From positions 2,170,001 through 2,234,000 of the forward strand of contig NZ_CP087196.1 in NCBI RefSeq assembly GCF_024749285.1: a DNA stretch of 64,000 nt. The letters run 5' to 3'. This DNA is from Pseudomonas sp. B21-015. Its GTDB lineage: Bacteria > Pseudomonadota > Gammaproteobacteria > Pseudomonadales > Pseudomonadaceae. This document shows positions 1 through 33,132 of the stretch, piece after piece. Both the position numbers and the translations under genes were made by a program. The notes beneath the pieces were generated by a model. That model searched no databases. It saw only the letters and a list, made by a program, of their open reading frames with translations, and was not told the DNA's origin. How positions within the stretch are numbered: the first letter of the stretch is position 1; every line of letters begins with the position of its first letter.

Positions 1-110
1 CCGATTTCCCAGCATTTGATCAGGCCTTTGTCGTGGCCCTCCCACAGTTCAGTCCGGTTCAGACCTGATCGGAGTGGGGTATCGATGCTGCGATGGATGC
101 GCTGAGTCAT
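1..110 (-). CDS. Unrecognised small protein, N-terminal part only (cut by window start)
   Basis: An open frame starts at ATG 110 and runs off the left edge, giving 36 codons without a stop. The start is supported by an AAGGAA ribosome-binding site about 6 bases upstream. The visible peptide begins MTQRIHRSIDTPLRSG and is polar, with no signal peptide or membrane segment. I do not recognise the family. A longer minus-strand frame just upstream overlaps the start codon, but it lies in repeat sequence and looks spurious. Confidence 0.45.
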   Translation of the reverse strand, partial: MTQRIHRSIDTPLRSGLNRTELWEGHDKGLIKCWEI

Positions 111-284
111 TCTGGTTCCTTGAATTCGGGTTTTGTTGGACAGCTCCGCTGTACCCGTTGAGCGTGGATGGTAGGGATGGATGTAGGCGCTGGCAACAAG
201 GTATTTCCGGATGTAGGAATGAGTGACTGCGTGTTGATTGGGTGGGTTTGTTTAGTAAATGTAGGTGTTTGCCCTACACGATCC

Positions 285-417
285 TGTGGTGAGGGGGCTT
301 GCCCCCGTTCGGCCGCGCAGCGGTCGTTAAGCCAGTAAATACGGTGCTTCTGGTGGAATGTGGTTGTGGATTTCAGGGCCGCTGCACGCCCCAACAGGGG
401 CAAGCTCCCTCGCCACA
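285..417. repeat. REP-pair (REPIN-like), degenerate
   Basis: Inverted pair of Pseudomonas REP-type units. The left arm starts TGTGGTGAGGGGGCTTGCCC and the right arm is a GGGGCAAGCTCCCTCGCCACA-type unit, with a spacer of roughly 80 bases. The same family, in better-preserved form, recurs at 3369-3500, 45686-45818 and 47549-47680. Confidence 0.8.
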
Positions 418-796
418 GGAGGTCAGCTCTCTCAGGCAGAGTGTGTTTAAGTTCATCGCGGGTGAGCCTTGATCCTACAAAAAGTGTCGTAAATGTGGAT
501 ATTTCTGACGAGTTTTGGCGGTTGTAGGTTAGGAAAGGGAGCCGATAGGCTTTGGGGGTTGCTGCAAATTCAGCGACCGGGTTTGGTCACCCGTGCAATG
601 TCAGGCGTGCAAGCGCCAACGTGAGCATGTCGGCGCTTTTTCTTGTGCTTGTCGGTATGCTTCGCGGTGGGCTGTGCGCGGGGCACTTTCGAGTGCGCCG
701 GGTGCCTGACTTCCCGGTTGACCAACCTGCGTACCGCCCACCACCCATCGTTTGGTCACGACGGCGGTGAGCTTCATGAATGTCAGGAGTTACACC
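418..796. other. Structured intergenic leader upstream of the DUF6124-type gene
   Basis: No convincing gene lies here. The stretch holds a palindromic CGGGTTTGGTCACCCG at 578-593, a terminator-like hairpin at 611-641, and a second copy of the 10-mer GTTTGGTCAC at 750-759, 169 bases after the first at 581-590. The second copy lies 37 bases before the start codon of the next gene. This could be an attenuated leader, or a small RNA followed by a promoter; the sequence alone does not decide. Confidence 0.4.
611..641 (+). terminator. Candidate intrinsic terminator or attenuator
   Basis: Seven-base-pair stem AAGCGCC/GGCGCTT around a 14-base loop, followed by a run of five T. It sits 155 bases upstream of the DUF6124-type start codon, so it could attenuate that gene or end a short leader RNA. 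Confidence 0.45.
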
Positions 797-1171
797 ATGA
801 TAAAAGACAGTCCCAATCCCCCAGAAACCGACAACGTTTCCCCCTACGAATCCCTCGATTCGAAAAAACTCCACGACGCCGCCGAACGCGCGCTCGACCA
901 CTACCTCAAGCCACCGCCCAAACAACCCGAAGGCCGCAAGCCAAGCAAGATGTTTCTGGTTGCGCCGGACATGGACAACGAAAGCCTGCTCGCTCATGTC
1001 TGCGAATCACTGGCCTCAGCCAGCGTCATGACCAGCGACATTGCCGCGTATGTCGATGCCCCGTAGCGGCATACGCTCCTGGCGATTCAGCAGGTCATCA
1101 TGCTGGCCGAGCTGGCGGTGAATCGAGTGCTGGATAACGTCGACGTGCCGAAGCCTGCGCCACACAGCTGA
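797..1171 (+). pseudogene. DUF6124/DUF3077-type small protein interrupted by an in-frame amber codon
   Basis: ATG 797 follows a CAGGAG ribosome-binding site at 784-789. The frame reads MIKDSPNPPETDNVSPYES and later MFLVAPDMDNESLLAHVCES, which I recognise as the small Pseudomonas DUF6124 (DUF3077) family of about 115-125 aa. Codon 90 is TAG (1064-1066). The same frame then continues without shift as RHTLLAIQQVIMLAELAVNR, the usual family C-terminus, to a TGA at 1169-1171 (124 codons in all). A single C-to-T change of a CAG Gln codon would explain this. The function of the family is not known to me. The gene may be broken, make an 89-residue product, or be read through. Confidence 0.75.
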
Positions 1172-1176
1172 TCCAT

Positions 1177-1266
1177 TGTGGGAGCGAGCCTGCTCGCGAA
1201 AGCGGTGTGTCAGTCGACATCAATGTTGAATGACCAATCGTCATCGCGAGCAGGCTCGCTCCCACA
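1177..1266. repeat. REPIN (paired REP units)
   Basis: Near-perfect inverted pair: TGTGGGAGCGAGCCTGCTCG on the left and its complement ending in CTCCCACA on the right, around a spacer of about 40 bases. It lies in the convergent gap between the DUF6124-type gene and the SCP2-JmjC gene. A further half-unit sits around 1303-1321. Confidence 0.9.
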
Positions 1267-1330
1267 GGGGTAATGTGTCGGGCACAAATAACCGGGGCAA
1301 TGCAGGGCTTGCTCCCACAAGGGATGTCGG

Positions 1331-2464
1331 TTACCAGCCTCTTCCCGAATTCACCCAGAAATTCACCGACAACGACGTCGAGACCGACTCCACCTGATGG
1401 AACCAGCCTTCGGGTAGAAACAGCAGGTCGCCGGCCTCCAGGGTCACCCGCAGAAACGTCACGTCTTGCGCGCCGGGGAAGCGCTGGTAATCCGGCGCAT
1501 CCGGGTTGAAATCACAACCGTCGAGCCCGCCCTGGGGGGCCGTCGACCAGGTGCCGAGGGCTTCGCGGTGATGGGGCGCGGCGAGGGTGAAGGTTTTCTG
1601 GCCCCAGACTTGAGCGAACAGGTTGTCGGTATCGTCGCGATGCAGCGGTGTCAGCGTGCCTTTGGGGCCGATCCAGATGCGTGGCGGGATGAACAGCGCT
1701 TGATCGAAATAGGGCGGGTACTTGATCTGCTCCATCAACTGCGCGGGCAGGATGTTGTTGCCCATGTAAGCCGGTGGTTCGCCATCGGCGCTTTTAACCG
1801 CCGGGGTGTCCAGGGAGGCGATGAACTCGGCCATGGAGGTGGAGCGGAAATCCCGTTCAGTAGAGAAGGTTTTCTTCACGTAATCGCCGTGGCGGGTGAT
1901 GCCTTGCAGTTCGGCGAAATGCACCAGTGACTCTTCGCGGCCGAGCTTGAACAGGGGCCAGTCTTGCAGGGCATCGCTGATCACCAGCGGAATGCCGTGG
2001 GGCAGATAGCGCGTCTCGAACTCCAGCACCGACAGCTCGCTGCGTGGCCGGCGCTCCACCGCGCGTTGGGGCGGCAGGCTCGCAGAGACCTTTTCGCTGA
2101 AACGCGGCGGGGTCGGGTAGCGCTTGTTCATGTCGACCTTTTCCACCACGCCGCCACCATGGCGGGCGTGATCGATGATCTGCGGCAGCATCGTCGCCAG
2201 GCCCATGTTGCCGCCGATTTTCAGGCGGCCGCTGGCGAACAGCTCCTCGACGTTGGCGATGCCGCCCATGATCCCGAGAAAATCCTTTTCCGCGACTTCG
2301 ATGGTCACGTCGGGGCTGGCATGACGGCCGGCTGCGGTGCGGCTGCTGGCCTTGACCTCGGACCAGTACGCCTGGTGCGGGCCGAACACGAATTGAAAAA
2401 CCCCTTCGATGCCGACGGCACCGGCATTGGCAAACAGTTTGCCCAGGATGGTCTGCAGGTCCAC
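1331..2464 (-). CDS. SCP2-like domain fused to a JmjC/cupin_8 Fe(II)-dependent oxygenase, PvdS-type promoter
   Basis: 377 aa from GTG 2464, chosen because an AAGGGG ribosome-binding site lies 7 bases upstream and the promoter box at 2515-2538 rules out longer starts. Residues 1 to about 105 resemble an SCP2 lipid-binding fold (starts DLQTILGKLFANAG). Residues about 140-377 are a cupin_8/JmjC domain with the metal triad H275-R-D277 in PLHRDD and distal H356 in GWFHQVES. Family knowledge: such proteins are 2-oxoglutarate-dependent hydroxylases. The substrate is unknown. It is divergent from a thioesterase in a pyoverdine locus and carries a perfect TAAAT-N16-CGT box, so a tailoring role on an acylated pyoverdine precursor is a reasonable guess. 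It is not one of the standard P. aeruginosa pvd genes. Confidence 0.75.
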   Translation of the reverse strand: MDLQTILGKLFANAGAVGIEGVFQFVFGPHQAYWSEVKASSRTAAGRHASPDVTIEVAEKDFLGIMGGIANVEELFASGRLKIGGNMGLATMLPQIIDHARHGGGVVEKVDMNKRYPTPPRFSEKVSASLPPQRAVERRPRSELSVLEFETRYLPHGIPLVISDALQDWPLFKLGREESLVHFAELQGITRHGDYVKKTFSTERDFRSTSMAEFIASLDTPAVKSADGEPPAYMGNNILPAQLMEQIKYPPYFDQALFIPPRIWIGPKGTLTPLHRDDTDNLFAQVWGQKTFTLAAPHHREALGTWSTAPQGGLDGCDFNPDAPDYQRFPGAQDVTFLRVTLEAGDLLFLPEGWFHQVESVSTSLSVNFWVNSGRGW

Positions 2465-2514
2465 GGCGATGCCCCTTGTTGGTCGGTCTGAGCTATTTTT
2501 AGTCTGAACAAGGG

Positions 2515-2538
2515 ACGAGCACCTGCAACGGAAATTTA
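2515..2538 (-). promoter_or_regulatory. PvdS-type iron-starvation promoter of the SCP2-JmjC gene
   Basis: On the minus strand TAAAT (2538-2534) is followed after exactly 16 bases by CGT (2517-2515), a perfect match to the TAAAT-N16-CGT pattern. It ends 50 bases before the GTG start at 2464. Confidence 0.8.
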
Positions 2539-2550
2539 ACCGGCGCTGAC

Positions 2551-2574
2551 TAATTTTCGCCGCTTGCGGGCCGT
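2551..2574 (+). promoter_or_regulatory. PvdS-type promoter of the type II thioesterase gene
   Basis: TAATT-N16-CGT, one mismatch from TAAAT. It is back to back with the box at 2515-2538, the two lying 12 bases apart on opposite strands. It ends 31 bases before GTG 2606, which argues against the upstream ATG at 2564 because that lies inside the promoter. Confidence 0.65.
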
Positions 2575-2605
2575 CCTCCCTTACAGACGACTTTTTGAGG
2601 TAAAC

Positions 2606-3343
2606 GTGGTGACCAAGCTGACCCTGCTGTGCCTGCCGTATTCTGGCGCCAGTGCCATGGTCTACAGCCGCTGGCGGCGCAAATTGCCGCAGTGGTTGCA
2701 GTTGCAGCTGGTAGAGCTGCCGGGGCGGGGCGCACGGTTCGGCGAACCGCTGCACACCGACATGCGCGCACTGGCGATGCAATTGGCCAGGGAGCTGAGT
2801 TCGACGCTCAAGGCGCCCTACGCCTTGTTTGGTCATAGCCTGGGGGCCTTGCTGGCATGCGAGATGGCCCACGCCTTTCGTGAGCTGGGCTGCCCGGAAC
2901 CGGTGGCCCTGTTTGCCTCGGGAACGGCGGCGCCCACGATGCGGGCCGACTACGACCGTGGCTTTGCCGAACCGAAAACCGATGCGCAGTTGATCGAGCA
3001 GCTGCGAACACTCAATGGCACCCGCGAAGAGGTGCTGGCCAATGAAGAGCTGATGAGCCTGACACTGCCGATTCTGCGCGCGGACTTTCTGCTGTGCGGA
3101 CGTTTTCAGCCGGTGCAGCGGCCATTGCTCAAGTGCCCGGTGCACGTGCTGGGTGGCAAGTCCGACAAGGCCACCACCGAGCAGTTGATCGGCTGGAGCA
3201 AGGAAACCCATGGCAGCTTTTCGGTGGACATGCTGGCCGGCGGGCACTTCTTCATTCATGAGCATGAAGCCAAGGTGCTGCGGGTGATCAAGGATCAGCT
3301 GGAGGTTCACCATCGGCGGCATGCCTTGGCGGCTGTCGGTTAA
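2606..3343 (+). CDS. pvdG: Type II thioesterase, PvdG-like
   Basis: 245 aa alpha/beta hydrolase, the usual size for NRPS type II thioesterases. The catalytic triad reads as S78 in GHSLGALLA, D187 in GGKSDK and H214 in GGHFF. These enzymes clear misprimed or stalled carrier domains of the assembly line; a cytoplasmic partner of the NRPSs downstream is likely. Two tandem GTG codons (2606 and 2609) follow TGAGG, and either could start translation. In P. aeruginosa pvdG lies beside pvdL; here pvdL is not in the window, so this is either relocated pvdG or a second thioesterase dedicated to the side-chain NRPSs. The symbol is tentative. Confidence 0.8.
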   Translation: MVTKLTLLCLPYSGASAMVYSRWRRKLPQWLQLQLVELPGRGARFGEPLHTDMRALAMQLARELSSTLKAPYALFGHSLGALLACEMAHAFRELGCPEPVALFASGTAAPTMRADYDRGFAEPKTDAQLIEQLRTLNGTREEVLANEELMSLTLPILRADFLLCGRFQPVQRPLLKCPVHVLGGKSDKATTEQLIGWSKETHGSFSVDMLAGGHFFIHEHEAKVLRVIKDQLEVHHRRHALAAVG

Positions 3344-3368
3344 CACGATGCTTCAGTTTGGTGATCTC

Positions 3369-3500
3369 TGTGGCGAGGGAGCTTGCTCCCGCTCGGCTGC
3401 GCAGCAGTCGTAAACCAGCGAATGCGGTATTCCTGATACAGCGAGGTCGCAGGTTTTAGGGTCGCTTCGCAACCCAGCGGGAGCAAGCTCCCTCGCCACA
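3369..3500. repeat. REPIN-type inverted repeat
   Basis: Left arm TGTGGCGAGGGAGCTTGCTC, right arm its complement ending in CTCGCCACA, with internal CGGCTGCGCAGCAGTCG and GGTCGCTTCGCAACC segments. It fills most of the 318-base gap between the thioesterase and the first NRPS. The remainder holds the NRPS promoter. Confidence 0.9.
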
Positions 3501-3584
3501 GGTCTGTGTCCGGCCTTCATTCCTTCGCTACACCGCCGATTCCAGCCGCTTCGACCTCCCTTCCTGATACTTGTTCTCAAACGC

Positions 3585-3607
3585 TAATTTTTCCGGTCTG
3601 CATTCGT
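3585..3607 (+). promoter_or_regulatory. Candidate PvdS-type promoter of the NRPS operon
   Basis: TAATT-N15-CGT: one mismatch in the first element and a spacer one base shorter than at the other sites. Preceded by GC as at several other boxes, and 55 bases upstream of the NRPS start at 3663. This is the weakest match of the set although it would drive about 29 kb of NRPS genes. Confidence 0.5.
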
Positions 3608-3662
3608 TTTATAGGGACGACGTGCCTTTGTGCTTCCTGCCTACTGATCCGGATGCTAAGAA

Positions 3663-29556
<25,894 letters not shown>

Positions 29557-29560
<4 letters not shown>

Positions 29561-32500
29561 ACGAGGTATCGATGGACCAGCAGGACCTGGGTTACGCCTT
29601 GACGCCTGAACAGCAACGGTTGCTGGAGCAGTTGCCCAAGGCCCCGGCCTGTGGCGATGCGCTGCATTTCCTGGAGATCGAGATCAGCGGCGCCCTCGAT
29701 CCGCAGCAGGTGCAAAACGCACTGGATCGGGTGCTGGCGCAACAGCCAATGCTGGTCGCGCGGCTGGGCAAGGCGCCGGGTTTCCATGGTGTCCGGCAGT
29801 TCGTCGGGGGGGCGGAGCGCTTCCCGCTGAGCGTGCAGGCGCGGGTCGATACCCCGGCCGGTATTCAGGCTCAGCTCACCGAATGGGCGGAACGTTCTTT
29901 TGTCGTCGGTGAGTTCGAGGGCGCGCAAGCGGTGCTCTATCGCCTGGCCGATGATCAATGGAAATTGGTGTTGGGCCTGGCCCGGCACAGCCTCGATGAA
30001 AGCGGCGTGCGGTTGCTGTATCGGCAATTGGTGCGGGCCTATGGGCAACAGTCGGCGGCGGACGATGAAGAGACCGGTGAATTCACCCAGTACCTGGAAT
30101 GGCGCAGTGAAGTGGTGCTCGACGAAGACGCGGCCGATGCACGTACTTACTGGCAGGAACACCTGCAAGGCGCCGATCCCGATTTGAGTACTCCGTGGCT
30201 GGCCTATCGCAACGGGAATCCTGGATTGTCGTCGACCACTGAATTGCTGGCGCTCACGCTCGATCCGGCACTGCGCAGCGGTTTGCAGCAAGTGGCCGGG
30301 TCGCTGGAGCAATCGCCGAGTGTGGTGCTGCAAGCGGCCTGGTGGCTGTTGCTGGGTCGACTCAGCGGGCATGAACAGGTGCTGGTCGGTGTGCGGCATG
30401 ACAGTCGCGAAGATTACGAATACTTCAGCGATGCCGTGGGCGTGTTCGAGAAAACCCTGCCGCTGAACCTGCTACTGACGACGAATGCAGCGTTCAGCAC
30501 CTGGGTGGCGGAGTTGGCGGCGCGTCTGGGTGAGCACCGTACGTGGCAGGAATACTGGTCGCCTGAACTGGCGCCGACGGCGGCTCGCCCGGCGTATGGT
30601 TTTGCTGTTTGCCGGGCCACGCAAGCCGCGACGTCCGCTGATTTGCAATGGACTCCGCGTTCGACAGTGCGCGAAGCACTGTTTGAATTAATGCTTGAAC
30701 TGGAAACGGACGAGGCGGGCAACGCCCACGCGTTCCACCTGCATTACAACCCGTCCCGCTACTCGGTCCAGGCGATGGAAGGGTTGCTGGCGCAGTTGCG
30801 CGTATTGCTCGAAAACATCGTTGCCAATCTTCACGCCGAATTCGGTCAACTGAACGTGTTGGAAGCCGCCGAACAACAGCGCTTGCTGTCGATCAACCCG
30901 CCAGCGCGAGCACTGGTCGATAACCGGTTCTTGCCGCAGCGCATTGCCGACTGGGCCCGGACCACGCCGCAAGCCATCGCCCTGACTGACGGCGATCGAC
31001 GCCTGAGTTACGGGCAGTTGCAGGCGAAGGTCGAGGTGTTGGCCCAGGCATTGAAAGCCCAGGGCATGGCGCCGGGAGCTATCGTCGCGCTGGCCTTGCC
31101 ACGCTCGGCGGAGCTGGTGATCGCCATGCTCGCGGCGTGGCGCATCGGCGCGGCGTACCTGCCGCTGGACCCGCAATGGCCGCAAGCCCGTCAAGCATTG
31201 ATGCTGGAACAGGCCGGCGCTGCGTTGCTGCTGGTCGACGCCGGGCACATCGCGCAATGGCACGATTATCCGTTGCCTCTGGCGACCGTGGACCGGGTGC
31301 TGCAATCGGCCCCGGCGAGCACGTCGGCCATCAGCCTCGACACACAGGGCGATCAGGCCGCGTACGTGCTGTTCACCTCCGGCTCCACCGGTATGCCGAA
31401 AGGCGTGGTCATCGAGCACCGGCAATTGCTCAATTACACCGCTCACGTCAGCCAGGCCCTGGGGCTGGAGCAGTGCCAGCAGTTCGGTTTCACCTCCACG
31501 GTGGCGGCGGACCTGGGCAACACGGCGCTGTTCGGCGCCTTGTTCAACGGCGCCTCGCTGCATGTGGCCAGCGATGAGCAGATGCAGGACGGCAATTTGT
31601 TTGCCGATTTCCTGCAACGGCAAGCCATCGATTGCCTGAAGATCGTTCCGTCGCACCTGGCTGCGCTGCTCGACAGCGAACGCGCGCAACTGCCACGCAC
31701 GCTGGTGCTGGGCGGCGAGCCGATTGCCCAGGCATTGGTGCAACGGATCGCCGGTTTGCGCAGTGATTGCCGGGTGTTCAATCACTACGGCCCGACCGAG
31801 GCCACGGTCGGTGTGCTGGTTCATCCGCTGGATCTGGAGGCGGCGGTGCCTGACGCCGGCGTTCTGTCCCGGGTGTTGGGCAACAATCAGGTGTTTGTAC
31901 TCGACGATAACCTGCAACTGGCGCCGGTCGGCGTGCTGGGCGAGTTGTACCTCGGCGGCGCGCAGTTGTGTCGCGGCTACGTGAATGTCGAGGCCGATTC
32001 GCAAGTGTTTATCCAGAGCCCGTTCAATCCGCAGGAGCGCCTGTACCGCACCGGCGACCTGGCCCGTTATCGCCCGGATCTGTCGATTGCGTTGCACGGT
32101 CGGCGCGATCAGCAAATCAAGGTGCGGGGTTTTCGCATCGAACTGGCAGAGATCGAAGTCGAGTTACTGCGTGTGCCGCAGGTCGCGCAAGCACTGGTGT
32201 TGCCGGGGCCGTCCGCGCAAGACGGGATGCTCGCTTTCATCGTGCCGCATCAGGCGCCTTCGGCGACTTTGCTCGATGCCGTTCGCGACGAACTGGCGTT
32301 GCGCCTGCCCAGTGTGATGCTGCCGCAGCACTTGCAGTTGATCGACAGCTTCCCGCGACTGGCCAACGGCAAGGTTGACCGCAAGGCCTTGCAACAACTC
32401 GCGTCCACCTCGGCTGACGATGGAGGCATGCAGCCCCGCGATGCTCTTGAGCAATTGCTGGTGACGCGCATGGCGCAGTTGCTGGGGGGTGAGCGTCTGG

Positions 32501-32790
32501 GCATCGACCGGGACTTTTTCGCCGCCGGGGGCCATTCCTTGCTGGTGATCAAACTGGTGGCCGGTATTCGCAAGTTGTTGCAGTGCGAAATCCAGCCGGG
32601 CGTGGTGTTTGACCATCCGACCGTGGCGGGTCTGGCGGCGGCGTTGCGCTCCCGGGAGAGCAGTCCGGGTCAGTTGGAGAAGATGGCCCAGGCGAGGCTG
32701 CGTCTGGACAACATGAGCCCCGAAGAAAAAGCGTTGCTCACCGAAAAAGCCCGGCAACTGCAAAACGCCAAGGCTGCACAAAACGGTTGA
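29557..32790 (+). CDS. NRPS: interface-type condensation-fold domain, Asp adenylation domain, carrier
   Basis: 1077 aa; ATG 29557 overlaps the upstream stop (ATGA). An alternative ATG at 29572 has a GAGG upstream. Residues about 15-450 have a condensation fold, but the HHxxxDG motif is replaced by R143-H144-S-L-D-E-S149, so canonical condensation is unlikely. The A domain (FTSGSTGMPKG at about 606) has the pocket code DLTKVGHVGK, an Asp code. The carrier motif FFAAGGHSLL is near 987 and a charged helical tail of about 45 residues follows. There is no TE. With the upstream C-hydroxylase end it forms one split module making beta-OH-Asp: the degenerate domain fits the 'interface domain' proposed to dock the hydroxylase onto carrier-bound Asp. 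Release must occur on the pvdD-like protein encoded on the other strand. Confidence 0.88.
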
Positions 32791-32800
32791 ACTAGCAGAA

Positions 32801-32837
32801 AAAAAGGCCGACGCCCAATGCGTCGGTCTTTTTTTTG
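32801..32837 (+). terminator. Intrinsic terminator of the NRPS operon
   Basis: Nine-pair stem GGCCGACGC/GCGTCGGTC (one G-T pair) flanked by A-run and T-run, 10 bases after the NRPS stop codon. Confidence 0.85.
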
Positions 32838-33132
32838 AATTTTTGCGCAAATGATAAATAAACTCATTCCGGTTTCTGCACGGTGCTGCGTCTTACTTAC
32901 GTAAGCAGATAAATCGAGCCGGGCAGGGTAGCCACAGGGTTCAGTTTTTCCCAGCCGTACACATTTTTACCGCTGCCCGGACAAACGATCGAGCCCGGGG
33001 AGGGGCCGGTCATCGACTTGCGACGTGTTGCCCGAGATGGCAGCCGATCCAGGCGGTTCACAGGTCCAGGCAGCGGCAGGGCACTCGGTTGCCCATGGAT
33101 CCTATCCATTTCAATTAAAAATAGAGAGCACG
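32838..33132 (+). promoter_or_regulatory. Upstream region of the fpvA-like gene
   Basis: No gene seen. Around 32849-32869 there is an AT-rich ATGATAAATAAACTCATT stretch that could be a weak Fur-type site, and TAAAC-N17-CGG (32859-32883) is the closest thing to an iron-starvation promoter. Neither TAAAT in the region (32855, 32910) has CGT at the right distance. In P. aeruginosa the receptor gene is driven by FpvI and PvdS, so a different box is expected; I cannot point to it with confidence. Confidence 0.3.

Noticed and set aside
256..282. TAAAT motifs at 256 and 491 as further iron-starvation promoters
   Set aside because: No CGT at 15-17 bases downstream.
107..403. 98-codon minus-strand frame
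   Set aside because: Lies largely in a REP pair and has no family features.
2465..3346. Upstream extension of the SCP2-JmjC frame to 671 codons
   Set aside because: It would run through two promoter boxes and antisense to the whole thioesterase gene; GTG 2464 with AAGGGG is the better start.
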